A DNA stretch of 45,203 bases from Zygnema cylindricum (GCA_037447655.1 JBBHKE010002095.1:1-45203); one strand, 5' to 3'. Counted from the stretch's first letter, positions 10,655 to 21,770 are shown. A program made the numbers and translations. The notes: generated by a model from the sequence alone, not told the origin.

Positions 10655-10732
10655 GTGGTTGAAACCATTGAGAAGGCATTAGTGTATTTTTTGCCTCAAT
10701 TTTATTATGTTACCAACGGGGGTTTTGAATAG
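10655..10732 (+). CDS. Candidate terminal exon of the INTS4-like gene (speculative)
   Basis: A pyrimidine-rich stretch ends in GATTGCTACAG at 10654, followed by 25 codons (VVETIEKALVYFLPQFYY, then seven more) and TAG. The words IEKALVYFLPQ loosely resemble the extreme C-terminus of animal INTS4 as I recall it. Without intervening exons the connection to 8547 cannot be built, and chance is quite possible. Confidence 0.2.
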   Translation: MVETIEKALVYFLPQFYYVTNGGFE

Positions 10733-12000
10733 TACTCTTTTCAAATTTGTTAATGTTTCGTCTTCACTTGTTTACATGGAAAAATTTCAAGCCACGTTAT
10801 TTTGTGTTTTGCAGTCGAAAATATGTTTGGCCAACAGTTGTATCCGCTCTTGTGGGAATGGAGTTACGTTTGTTATTAGTGGTGTAGATAAAGGGTACAA
10901 ATGGGTTGGGAATTGCCGAGGGTAGGTTGGATTTTGGTTGAGGTTCTTAAAAATGACAAAAATGACAAAAATGATAAAAGTGATAAAAAATGACAAAAAT
11001 GACAAAAGTTTGTGGAAGCTTCCATCCTTCCTTGATCTGGTATTAGGAGTATGGATTGTCAACATGGTCCGGATGTTTCAGTTTCTCTTACACAGTTTTT
11101 TAGTTTTAGGTAGTTTGGCGACTTTGTTTTTTTCGTATGGTTTTTGCCTTTTTGTACCTTTTGTTTCCGTTTTTTCAAATGGTTTACGGAAGAAATCATT
11201 GTCTTAATGAAGATCAATTGATTTTTGTTAAATTCTAACCTAATTGGTCGAATTTGTTCACCAAAGTTTTCATGTGTGTCATTAGGGTTGTTTATCTCCA
11301 CTTTTTATGCTTACATGTAATAACATCAAAATTGTAATATACTATTCTTTGTTTTCAAAATTGTGAAGGGATGGGCTTCTCTATTATCCCATTAGTACCA
11401 TTGTTAAGAATTGCAAAATTCTTAAAAAATGAAAACAAAAAAGATAAACACAATCCCACAATTTTCCATCAACTTTTAGCGGAATATGGATGATGAAATG
11501 GAGCATGGAAACCAAAGGTAGTCAAATTCACCATATTTCAATCCTTAACCACAGTAATATAGAAAAGCAACACGAAACATTGTTGTTACAATAAACTTTA
11601 TTGAAATAATAATTTATTACAAGAATAACAAACCTATATTTAGAAAGTGGGAAGATAAACTATCTGAATACATGGGAACAAAGGAATAAAAAAAAAGTGG
11701 AAAGAAACGGAAAAACTGAAAACGGAGTTATTAGAGTAAATACTAAAAAAAGAATGTAAAAATAACAATTTAGTGTTAGAATAAATGGCGGATAAATAGG
11801 ATTGTCAACTCTATTTTAAGACTTTTAGAAAACCCTGAGAAAATCGGGACAGAACTTTAATTTAAATGTATTATTTATATAAATTGAACGGATGTGAAAT
11901 ACATATAATTTGAATAAATATAGGAAATGAAGTGTACGGAAAAAAATAAAAAAGGGTGGAAAAGTGGAAATAAGGCACAAAAATATGCTTTCATAAACAG
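10733..12000. other. No gene recognised; short ATGACAAAA repeat
   Basis: A tandem (AAAATGAC/T)n repeat lies at about 10945-11008. Another potential exon after TTTTGCAG at 10814 reads RKYVWPTVVSALVGMELRLL in one frame; it has no firm homology. The rest is AT-rich with no supported feature. Confidence 0.35.
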
Positions 12001-12029
12001 GATTTGAAAGGTAGTCTTGAATTGAAAAA

Positions 12030-12572
12030 TACAACAAGAGGGAGAGGAAAGGGGGAGAGGGAAGAGGAGGGAGGAAGAGGTAGAGGGAGAGGGAGAGGAA
12101 GAGGGAGAGGGAGAGGAAGAGGGAGAGGGAGAGGGCGAGGGAGAGGGAGAGGAAAAGGGAGAGGGAGAGGGCGAGGAGAGGGAGAGGGCGAGGGAGTGAG
12201 CGTGGGAGAGAGAGGGAGAGGAAGAGAGAGTGTGTGGTGGTCGGAGAAAGGGGAGAGGGCGTAGGGAGCATGAGAGAAGGCTGTGACAGAGAAAAGGGGA
12301 GGGGAGAGAGGAAATGGTAGATGGCCAGGGATAAGAGGGAGGGGAAGGGAGAGAACACGAGTGTAAGAATGAGATGAGAGAGAGAGAAAAGGAGAGAGAG
12401 GGTGGAAGATAGAGAGGAGTGACAGGTGAAAAGTGAGAGAGAGGGTAAAAGAAGGAGAATGACTCACTTTAAAAAAAAATATGTAAGTAAAAATATATAA
12501 CTGGAAAAATGAAAAAGAGGACGGAGAGGGAGAGTGAAAGGGAGAGGGAGAGAGAGGGAGGGGGAGAGGGAA
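12030..12572. repeat. Polypurine tract on + strand
   Basis: Mostly G and A on the + strand, with (GGGAGA)n at about 12066-12230. A short AT-rich break occurs at about 12470-12512 before the purines resume. The Gly-Arg and Leu-Pro-Ser reading frames are artefacts of composition. Confidence 0.85.
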
Positions 12573-12671
12573 AATGATTCACAATCAATTTAAAAAAAAA
12601 ATTTGAAAAGATACTCCTCGACCTTATTTGGTCTTTTCCTGAAATGCAAATTCCCATAGTATTAGAAAATT

Positions 12672-13170
12672 CTACTTCCCCCCACCCTTTTTCCCCCTTA
12701 CCCCTCTTTTCCCTCTCTCCATCTCACATCGCCCCCTCTCTCCCTCCCTCCCTCCTTCCCTCCCTCTCTCCGTCATTCCCTCCACCTCCCCCTCTCCCTT
12801 CTTACCCTCTCTCCCGCTCCATATTTCACTCCTCTCCTCTTCCCTCCTTGTACACCTCACTACCCCTCTCGCCATCCTCCCTCCCCTCCTCTGTGCCCCT
12901 GACCCCCATCCAATTTCCTCTCCTTTTCCTCATCTCCCTCTCACTCCCTTCCCTCCACTTCCCCCTCCCTCTCCGACCCACCTTCCCCTTCCCTCTCCCA
13001 CCCACGTTCCCCCTCCCTCTCCCACCCACCTTCCCCCTCCCCGTCCCTCCCTCTCCTCTCCCCCACTTCCACCTCCCCTTCCCTCTCTCTCCTCGCTCCC
13101 CACCCCTCCTGTGCCTCTACCCTTGCCCACCTCCCTCTCCCGCTCCCTCTCCCTCCCCTTCTCACCTCTG
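12672..13170. repeat. Polypyrimidine tract on + strand
   Basis: Almost entirely C and T, with CCACCCAC-type variants at 12975-13040. It immediately follows the purine block, so the purine-rich strand switches. Confidence 0.85.
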
Positions 13171-13204
13171 CTGACGTCATCCTGTGAGCCACCTGGCTGC
13201 CTCA

Positions 13205-13370
13205 GAAACGACAAGGAAGAGAGGAAAGAAAGGGGGGAGAGGGAGGGAGAGGGAGTGAGGGGGGAAGAACAGAGAGGGAGGAAAGGACGGAAAGGGAGGA
13301 AAGGGTGGAAAGGGGGGTGAGGGGAGAGGAAGGAGGAGAGGGAGGAAAAGGGGGAGAGGGAGGAGGGGGA
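13205..13370. repeat. Polypurine tract on + strand, second block
   Basis: GGAGAGGGAGGAAAGG-type repeats, ending in GGGGGAGTTACTTTTGACTC. The same GAGTTACTTYYGACTCTT boundary recurs at 14404, where the third purine block ends. Confidence 0.8.
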
Positions 13371-13435
13371 GTTACTTTTGACTCTTCCTGTCCTTCTTCC
13401 CGCCAGTATTTACATTTGTCTCACATTTTATCCAT

Positions 13436-14160
13436 ATCCCTCTCCCTTCCCCCCCATCTCGTCTTCTCTCTGCCGTAATATTTGATGAACTCCCTTCACT
13501 GCCATATTTTCCTCTCATCTCCCTTTCTCCTCCCTTCCCTCCCCCTCTCCCTTTCCCACCTCCACTCCCACACCCTCTCCCTCCCTCCCTTGTTTTCTTC
13601 TCCCTGCCATAATATTTCATGAACACCCTTCCCTCCCTTATTTTCCTCTCATTTTTTTTTAGGCTTTCTCTTGTCTCTTATTCCCCTTTAATTTTTTATT
13701 TTTTTCCATTTCCCCTACTCTGTCTCTCTCTCTCGCTCTCACGCTCTCTCTCTCTTTTATATCTTTTCACTTTCTATCCCACCCCTCGTCCCTCACCTCT
13801 TCCCACTACTTAACCCTCTCTCTCATTCTTCCCAACAACCCGTCCCTCCCTTCTCCTCTCTCTCATTCTTCCCAACAACCCGTCCCTCCCTTCTCCTCTC
13901 TCTCCTTCCTCTCGCTGTCCCCCTCTCCTACCGTCTCCCCCTTCTTTTCAAACCTGCAACTGCCTTCCCTTCCTCTCTCCTTCCCTCCCTTCCTTCTTCT
14001 TACTCCTCGTCTTCCCTCCCTCCCTTCCTTCCCCCCTCCTATTCCTCTCTCCTTTCCTCCATCCCTTCCTCTTAATTTGCTCTTCTTTTCTCTCTCCCTT
14101 CTTTCCTATTCCTCCCTTCCTTCCTCTCTCCCTCGCTCTCTCCCGCCAATCCATCTCTCG
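13436..14160. repeat. Polypyrimidine tract with internal duplications
   Basis: Mostly C and T. A perfect 40-bp tandem duplication occupies 13821-13860 and 13861-13900. A diverged unit (TAATATTTGATGAACTCCCT / TAATATTTCATGAACACCCT) occurs at about 13470-13520 and 13605-13655, implying a ~135-bp duplication. Confidence 0.8.
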
Positions 14161-14287
14161 CACCTCACTTCCTCTCTCTTTCTAATCGCTCATCTCTTTT
14201 GAAAGAGATATATATATTCTCTCTTTCCCTCTCTCCCGGCCAATTCACTTGCATTTTAGTTAGCAATCCTTTTGTTAAAAAACGGGA

Positions 14288-14404
14288 AGAAATGGGGGAG
14301 AGGGAGAAGGGAGGGGAGAGGGAGAAGGGAGGGGAGAGGGAGAAGGGAGGGGATAGGGAGAAGGGAGGGGAGCAAGAAGGGAGGGGAGAGGGAGAGGGGA
14401 GGGG
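14288..14404. repeat. Polypurine tract on + strand, third block
   Basis: Five near-identical GGGAGAAGGGAGGGGAGA units, then GAGTTACTTCCGACTCTTT. Confidence 0.8.
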
Positions 14405-14479
14405 AGTTACTTCCGACTCTTTTCCTGTCCTTTTCCACCCAATCGGACACTTCATCAGATTTTGTCCCCAAAGGTGACG

Positions 14480-15857
14480 TCACTCCATTATTTGCATTTG
14501 GTTTTTTTTTTCATAAAAAATATATCTACGTTAAAAACCGAAACAATTCTCTCCCCCTTTCATCCGAAACTCCATATTTATATTTTTCATCTCTCCTTAT
14601 CTCTCCTTAAGATGGTTACTACTTTCAATGCAATGGTATTTTTTACATACTTTACATTATTTGCTTTATATTACTTTTGAAGCTTACATTACTTCAATAC
14701 TTCATTTTATTAGATTACCGTAATAATAAAACGTAATAAAATTCAAAAAAACCGCACTATAATAATATAATACGTTTCCTACACACTTTGTGCTCCCAAA
14801 AACTTTATATGAAAACTTTTGAGCAATAATTTCTATAATCCGAAGTTGTCTCAAATCTCTTTATTAATAATAAAAGCTTTTGCACCGGTTTAGCCCCTCC
14901 GCCCTCCACCACCTCCCTCTCTCCCTCTCTCCCTCTGTCTCCTTCTCTCTACCTCTCGCCATCTCTCTCCGTTCCCCCAAATACCGGCACAAAGGCCACT
15001 GATGCTATTCTATACCTTTCAAAGGTCTGTCCTTCTAAACCAAATGCCATAGTTATTACCATTAATTTTAAGTCATAATACATATATATATATATATAGT
15101 TTAGTCATTATTTGAGGCAAGTCACTTACACTCCGCCCTTAGCGCCCATTTTCCCTCTCCCTCCCTCCCTTTCTTTCCCACGCTCCCTTCTTCCCTCATC
15201 TCAATTTTGATGCCAAGTCAATCTCCCAAGCTTCGGTTAGCTTTGTTCCATGGAGGGAAGATTACATCCAGGCAGGAGGGGGGGGGAAGGAAAGATCTTA
15301 TAACACAAGTCATGGCAAACAGCTCACCATGTCCAAAGACATTCATTTTTTGACTACTTCATATTTTAAGATTCCGTACATCTCCCCGAAAGTAGAAAAA
15401 ATAAAAAAAATGGCACTGTAGACGTAGAACAATATTCTCAAGTAGATCATAGAAAAAGAAACACAGAAATGTTGATAATTAAAACCTTGCATTACAGAAT
15501 ATACCATACTTTTTTTAAAGCACACAAAAACAGAAATTTATCCTTGTGTAAACATTTAGATGTTTTTTTTCTCTTAACGGAGTATCAGCAAGACTTTAGA
15601 CCATTATTTTTTTTTTTCAAAATTCCCTAAAATTCTCTAAAGAATACTGACCATAAGTAACCTCTTTCTATGATACACACAAAAAAAACACAAATCGACA
15701 ACAAAGGAAAAAAAAACTTCCTACCGATCTCTTCCTAGCACATACGGAGTTTTTCCTCCGCTGCTTTACTTTTTCAAAACAACAAATTCAATACTTCTTT
15801 TTTTCAAGATCTTTTTTTTAGATCCTGCGAGAAAAAAAATATAATCTTCTCGCCAGA
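14480..15857. other. Intergenic, downstream of PsbS
   Basis: No gene recognised. It holds a (TA)n microsatellite at about 15081-15098, short CT-rich patches at 14900-14960 and 15150-15190, and poly-A/T runs. Confidence 0.4.
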
Positions 15858-15863
15858 TTTATT
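15858..15863 (-). terminator. Putative polyadenylation signal of PsbS
   Basis: AATAAA on the minus strand, about 40 bp after the PsbS stop codon, inside AT-rich DNA. Assigned by position and motif only. Confidence 0.4.
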
Positions 15864-15901
15864 CAATTTCGTTTCCTTTCACCCCTTTCCCTTCTCAATT
15901 C

Positions 15902-16693
15902 CTATCCCTCCACATCCTCGTCATTAACAAATCGTCCTTTCCCAGGATTCACGGCCGCGAAAAGGAAGAAAACCACATTAAATAAAACCAGTGGCTCAAT
16001 TTCCGCAATGGGTACTCCAGTCTCAATATTCAATTGGGCCAAAGCTCCTTGTCCTGTCACAAGTTCCCCCAAAATAGAAAATACAATTCCCAAAGCCGCG
16101 AGTCTTCCCACAAAAAGCTCATTAGCCTTTGTAAATCCAAAAGTGGGACCCTTCTCATTAAGTCCCAATTGAGCTTTAATTCCCTTTCCGGGTTTCACGG
16201 GAAGTCCCGAGGGACCCTCGTCGTCGACGAATTTTCCCCGGTCTCCTAACGCCCCGATTGCGCCCAAAAGAGTGAATAAAATAAAGAAAATAAGGAGTGG
16301 TTCAGTTTCGCTGAGAGGGAGTCCTGTCTCTAAATCGAATTGTTCTAAAATTCCTTTCCCAGTTATGGCTTCTCCAATGAGAGAAGAAGCGAATCCAAGC
16401 ATAGCGACGCGACCGACAAAAAGTTCGTTTTGCTTCGTAAAACCGATTCCTCCTGAAGTTCCAAAAAGACCATCTTCAACTTTAGGGGTTTTAACTGGGG
16501 GAGGAGCGGGTTTTGCGGGAGTGGCTTTTTTGAAGAGGGCGAAAATGGCAGTTTTCCCACGTGTGGAGGTTTTGACAGATGGCAGGATGGTGAGAGCTGC
16601 CGAAGAGCGGTTGGATAGGGATCGGACGCTTGACACGTCAGCAGGGAGGCAGTTGGCCAATAGGCTGCGGGAGAGGAGAGCAGATTGAGCCAT
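15902..16693 (-). CDS. psbS: Photosystem II 22 kDa protein PsbS (NPQ4), single exon
   Basis: PsbS is the thylakoid-membrane pH sensor that triggers energy-dependent quenching (qE) of excess light in PSII antennae. The 263-residue frame matches the usual precursor length (about 265). Residues 1-51 are a Ser/Arg-rich chloroplast transit peptide, followed by a Lys/Pro-rich linker and KVEDGLFGTSGGIGFTK. The mature part is an internal duplication giving four membrane helices, roughly 90-110, 131-149, 192-212 and 233-250, with paired ELFVGR motifs at 90 and 192. The lumenal glutamates corresponding to Arabidopsis E122 and E226 are present in LETG (E122) and IETG (E224). The start context is AAAAATGGC. 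There is no intron, whereas flowering-plant genes are split. It appears intact and functional; nearby genes do not form an operon or cluster with it. Confidence 0.97.
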   Translation of the reverse strand: MAQSALLSRSLLANCLPADVSSVRSLSNRSSAALTILPSVKTSTRGKTAIFALFKKATPAKPAPPPVKTPKVEDGLFGTSGGIGFTKQNELFVGRVAMLGFASSLIGEAITGKGILEQFDLETGLPLSETEPLLIFFILFTLLGAIGALGDRGKFVDDEGPSGLPVKPGKGIKAQLGLNEKGPTFGFTKANELFVGRLAALGIVFSILGELVTGQGALAQLNIETGVPIAEIEPLVLFNVVFFLFAAVNPGKGRFVNDEDVEG

Positions 16694-16814
16694 TTTTGCT
16701 TAAGAAGGGAGAGAAAAGGATTTCCCCGAGGGAAGGTAGGGAAGGAATAGGAGAAGAGGGTGAGTAAGAAAGTTGACAAGTGAGAGTGAGTTGAAATTTG
16801 AAAGTTTGGCGCCT

Positions 16815-16823
16815 CTTTTTATG
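16815..16823 (-). promoter_or_regulatory. TATA-like element of PsbS
   Basis: CATAAAAAG on the minus strand about 120 bp upstream of the ATG, a plausible distance if the 5' UTR is about 90 bp. The downstream DNA is rich in CT on the coding strand, as plant leaders often are. Confidence 0.4.
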
Positions 16824-16859
16824 TATGAATTGAGGCGTGTGAAAGTGATGGAGAGAGCG

Positions 16860-16867
16860 GCCACGTC
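16860..16867 (-). promoter_or_regulatory. G-box/ABRE-like motif upstream of PsbS
   Basis: GACGTGGC on the minus strand, about 170 bp before the ATG. ACGT cores of this kind bind bZIP factors in many light-regulated plant promoters. An inverted CCAAT lies at 16932-16936. Function here is inference. Confidence 0.3.
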
Positions 16868-17129
16868 GCTTACGTTGAACCGAAGCGCGAAGATTGGCGG
16901 GAAAATTCCCAAATGTTTGGAGACGTCTCGGCCAATAGGAGCGTGACTACGAATTTAGACTGGCGTGGCCGACGAGGGTGGCTTGGAGCAGCGTGACGGC
17001 CGTCAGACTGGCGCAGAATCGTGGCTCGTTTGCTTGCACGTGTAACAGAAGCGTCTGAATGGTTGAAAATGTACGAACGGAACATATATCCGTACAAATA
17101 GAACATTCTTGGCGGAAAGCGGAGCATGA

Positions 17130-17708
17130 ATATGATCCGTTTTTCCGACTGCGCGTGAAGTCACTTAGCCGTGGAAAGTGGAAACAGAACTAGGAATCGG
17201 TTTCGCATGGGAAGCGGAGGGACGTCCAACAACTTCTGAAAAATTCGGTTGTCCTGTACCTGTCCAGGTTAGAATGTATTTTTGTCGCTGTCTGAAGTCG
17301 AGAGGGGACCAATAAGAAAGCGGTTGACAGTTGGAATAGAAGTATCTTATGGGCAATGGTCCAATGGAAGATGTGAGTCTTTCTTCCGTACAGTGAATCA
17401 TTAAATGGTACGTGGCCGCAGCGCGTGGCGACATGTGAAATGCACTGTAGCTCCCAGGAAAATGACAAAGATCTGCAAGATTTGTGGCTCACAAAAGTTT
17501 GTGGATACTTCTGGGGGACACGGTATGGTTACAGTCTTTGATTTGTCGTTTGCAGGAAAGCTTCCACCAAGATTGTACTGTTGTACTGTAAGGAACGTCG
17601 CGTGCTGAAAGGGCCAATAGGGTTCCGCAATGGTTCATCCGTTCCCTGGATACCGTACATCTTTGATGTTTATGAGTTATATCGATTATTATACATGGTT
17701 ATATGTTT
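17130..17708. other. Intergenic; short Cys-containing ORF at 17461-17608
   Basis: On the + strand an ATG at 17461 opens MTKICKICGSQKFVDTSGGH and continues to a stop at 17606-17608. The CxxCG start recalls a zinc-ribbon N-terminus, but the second Cys pair is not convincing and no continuing exon was found. Probably chance. Confidence 0.25.
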
Positions 17709-18023
17709 CATAGTTCAAAAGTAGGTAAAAGTAGGCCCATACAATATGCCTATTGTATGCAAAACATACAATATGACCTTAAGACCCATATTGTATTTGT
17801 ACCTATTCGGACCAATTAAAACATTCGGACCTAAAAAAATTATTTAAACCGTCAGAAAAGCCCATAACACAACTTACGATAGGACTATCGTCAAATTTGG
17901 ACGATCGGACGGTCGCTGATCAAAGTAACGCTTTAAGAAGATCACATGAAAAGCCCATAACACAACTTACAGTAAAGGCGCCTACAGAAGGCCTACAATA
18001 GAAACGCCTACTTTTGAACTATG
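17709..18023. repeat. MITE with CATAGTTCAAAAGTAGG ends
   Basis: A 17-bp perfect inverted terminal repeat: CATAGTTCAAAAGTAGG at 17709 and CCTACTTTTGAACTATG ending at 18023. Inside, AAAAGCCCATAACACAACTT occurs twice, about 90 bp apart. No target duplication is obvious. It abuts another MITE fragment at 18024. Confidence 0.7.
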
Positions 18024-18210
18024 GTGTTAACGTTTCTTTCGCCGTTTAAAACATATTTACTTTGTGCACGCATGTTCGATTTTCAATTGGAGGCCGCCAA
18101 TCGGAAGGTGCAAAACTTATCGTTCAAATGCAACTGTCACACTTAAAACCCGACAGGAGTAAACGACATGGCGAAAAAAGCGTCAACTCTAATAGCAATA
18201 CACGGTGTAC
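18024..18210. repeat. MITE copy, CTACACCGTG family, 5' tip missing
   Basis: The inner sequence (TCAATTGGAGGCCGCCAATC and TGTCACACTTAAAACCCGAC) aligns with the copies at 21010 and 21831, and the right tip is CTAATAGCAATACACGGTG then TAC. The left tip seems replaced by the element ending at 18023. Confidence 0.65.
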
Positions 18211-21009
18211 CTTCCAACTAAACTGGGAGGTGCCATTTCCATGGAAAATTTTCAATGTTTTTATTATATACAAAATTACAAAGACGTTAAAAACACATGT
18301 TTTGACATCCGCACTCACGCTCGAAAGAGATAGAGCGCCTGCAGTTAAATGCCTATAGGAAATAAAGATTGGACTAGCTTATTAACACCCTAAAAATATG
18401 TATATTCATACATATATATAACCAAATTGTGCCTTTTGACATCATAAGCCACGTTGTTCGAATCGCATAGGCCATTGACTTCACCGTGGTTTGTTTTTAA
18501 ATGTTTTGGTAATATATTTTTGTATAATTTTCTACTCTTAAGCTTTGTAGTCTACTTAATCTGTGTATCATGTTTTATGTTCTGGTGTAGCCATTATGTG
18601 TTATGGTGTACTCAATATTGGTTTTTTCTTATGTAAACATACATATGCATAAATGATTTTATAGGTCCCCTTTGTTATATGTGACATTTTGTATTATGTC
18701 CTATGGGGTTATATTTAAGATTAACAAGTAATGTTTGAACAGTGTACAACGAAATTTTTATGGTATAAATTACACAACATGTAAAAAGGTTATAATTATA
18801 TTCTGTTTATATATGTTGAATAAGTGAAACTAATGCAGTACACAATTAGAAACATCATTTTTATCATTTTGTCTTAGTTATGAAAATTCACTGGCACCTT
18901 TTAATTTTATATAACCAAATGCAACACAACAATCGATAATTGACAAATAATTACAACTAGGCAGGCAAACTTTACTAGTATTTAGATATTACACACATCA
19001 TAAACATCACAAATATGCATTGACAATTGTGACTACATTATGTACGGGATCTATCAAGGGCTCGCAAAGGCCTTCGATATTTTTTCCACAATGGATTTGA
19101 TCCCGTTCTATTCGCCCACCCAGTCATGAATAAAATGTCATAATATAGCTTGAAGAGTTTGAATTGGCCAGTGAATCTTTTCCAATATGGGCTCGTCAAT
19201 CGGGTTTCCTTACCAATCACCAATTTCTCCTAATTCCTATGGAGTTAGTTAACGTCTTACTACTAATTCCTCCTATGTCCATGGATTTACCAAACAAGTA
19301 CGTAAACTCTTTTCGTTTACCATACACTCAAACTTTAATAAATGGGAAAGTATGTACTATTTTCGCCAATCGGTCCCAAAAGCCAAAATTGTTGTTTTAT
19401 CCTCATGTGGCGTTGTAGACGATACAATAACTCTTGTACACTAACATTTTATTTTTGTCGAGTGGGATTCGCAAATGATGAAGCAAACTTGTTTTCGTCA
19501 CAAACGTGGTTAGATTGCATCAACAAGGTGAACTAGTTTTCATACATATATATTACCCCTTTGTTGCTAAAGATGGCCATGTAACATACTTAAACTTTGT
19601 TTCATCCTCGCGATAGTCGTGACTCATCTTCAATATACATATATGTTTTTTGTAAATATATTTGACGAGCTAACAAAATCTCTCATATATTATAACGAGC
19701 AGACAACCACCATGGTAATAAAGTTTATATTTACATTAACTTATGGTTGTCACCTATGTCGTTGCGATATTTTTTTGTTTGGGGAAAAATAGTGATGGTG
19801 ATACATTTGCTTTAGTGGTTCAACATACGTTGCATAACTTGTTTGTTAGTCTTTGTAACGCTTGATATTGAAAACAATGTTTACGATATTAGAGTGATTA
19901 ATTCCAAGCCTCGTATTCATTCTTTTTAACCTCTAAAACAACAAATGCATAAGTGCGGTTGGCAAACACGCTTTTTTCAAACTTAGAGGGCAAAGTAACT
20001 TTTTAAATAGTAGATACTACAACTGAAAATGGAAAGCTAAATCAGACCGCGTGGTCTGATTCCGTAATATTTTTTTGTTTATGTTATGAAGGTAGGTGTT
20101 CGACTCGTCGTCATTCATAATTACCAAATTTTACAACCTTATAAGTGTCGTCGTCATCTTAAAACACAATGGATGATTACATGTTTTGCCCACTCATCAT
20201 CGACATTAGTTTTTTTCTTTTGTAATAGATTGGGAGACTTTTGGGAATGACAATAGCCATTATTTGGGTTTGTTAAATACTTATGTAAATATGTGTAAGG
20301 ATATAACAATTTATGATAACCCTTACCTGATGTCGCGAGGTCCTTTACAAAGTAGGCGTGGATAAGGTGATTTGTGGAACTTAAACCTATACTCCAAAAC
20401 TAGCTCACGCCAACTTATTAGAGTTGTACGCTTATTTATTCATACCATACGAGCTCATTTGCAAAGCTTGTAAGTATTATTGCGGGAAGACTCGAAACAA
20501 ATACAAGACTAAACAAAAGCGTCACTAAGTTTATTCGTAAGTATATTTTTTGTACTAAAATCGTTTAAGTTTAAAACCCCATTTATTTCCCATATTCAAC
20601 AATAGCATTAGGGGTTTTAATCATTTTTTTATGTATGCGAAAAAAAAATAAAAAATCGCAATAGATGTTTTAAGGTTTAGATCGACTACTTCCAATTCTC
20701 GATTACGAAACAAAGCCTTAAGTGTCATTCTAACTCATTCAAACTCACAAATGGGATATTTTGGGCCTTAATGATATTATTTGCTAATTTGTAGTAATCG
20801 ATTGAAAAAAATTGGAAAACATTTATTACAAAAACTACGATGGAAAAACCATCAAAGTACAAAGGGGGTAAATAAAACGAAAAGAACATTTAAAGACTAC
20901 AAGAGCCAACAGTTACTAAAACATATAATTGCCCGCAATTTAAGTCCTCTTGAAACATAGTATGTATTTCAGTTTAACGTCTTACCCTATCCGATGTTGC
21001 CACAACGTG
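18211..21009. other. AT-rich desert, no feature supported
   Basis: Nearly 2.8 kb with only short frames lacking family resemblance. It contains runs of T/A and CATATATA words. I see no LTR, TIR or gene here. Confidence 0.4.
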
Positions 21010-21232
21010 CTACTCCGTGCATCTCTATTAGCGTTAATAATATTTTTGCCACTGAAAAGATGTTTTCTCCATACACATTTGTCCAATTTTCAATTTAATA
21101 CCGCCAATCTTGAGTTGAGAATGTTAGGTTTTCAATCGCAAACATCATATCCACAATCCGACATGTGTGTACAGAGAAAAGTTGTTTTAAGAGACAAAAA
21201 AACAGTATTACTAAGAGTGATTCGCGGTGTAG
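21010..21232. repeat. MITE copy, CTACACCGTG family
   Basis: The left tip CTACTCCGTGCATCTCTATT and the right tip CTAAGAGTGATTCGCGGTG then TAG are inverted repeats about 223 bp apart. The interior aligns with the next copy, for example TTTTCTCCATACACATTTGT and TGTGTACAGAGAAAAG. Confidence 0.7.
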
Positions 21233-21639
21233 CTCATCTTCGAGCCGAAGCTTAGATGACCTCGAGAGTCATTTTAACGCGAAGTAACACCTAAGAACGA
21301 AGGAGAAAACGTATGCGTACTTTTTATACAATTTGAACACATTTGTACGCGGGCGAGTACACACTATTAGTTTGTTCTACCCCTCATTCCCACTATCGAT
21401 TTTTTTTACAAAACCTCCGCTTCCCTTCAAGGGTCCTTTGCAAAAGTCTATGCCATAGTCGCCTACTCCCCTCCCTTTCCCGCTTCCTCTCCCCTCCCCC
21501 TTTTCTTTACGAAAAAAAAGGATTAGTACGAAATGAAAGTGCTTTTTTTTTGTGACAGGTTAAAATAGAAAAGAGTGAAAAACAAAAATCTAACAGCCCT
21601 ACAGTCACGTTGACTCTGTCATAACTCATAAGTAAACAG

Positions 21640-21770
21640 GACGTCACAATGTCACAAAAACCTAAACATTTACAGTGTCACAAAAAACCTGGATATCTAC
21701 ACCGTGACAAAACCAAATTATTTTAAATCGTCACAAAATAATGTAGCGTATACAGATGTCACAACTTTAG
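21640..21770. repeat. Interspersed GTCACAAAA words
   Basis: GTCACAA or its variants occur about six times in 130 bp (for example TGTCACAAAAACCT and GTGTCACAAAAAACCTGG). This is a degenerate tandem array. Confidence 0.45.

Noticed and set aside
11825-13214. Overlapping long ORFs encoding Gly-Arg or Leu-Pro-Ser repeats on both strands
   Set aside because: Products of low-complexity purine/pyrimidine DNA, where stop codons are rare in several frames at once.
13948-14483. Arg/Glu/Gly-rich and Ser/Pro-rich ORFs around the third purine block
   Set aside because: Same low-complexity cause; no start context or homology.
16272-16688. 138-codon + strand ORF antisense to PsbS
   Set aside because: A shadow of the PsbS coding sequence, caused by its codon use.
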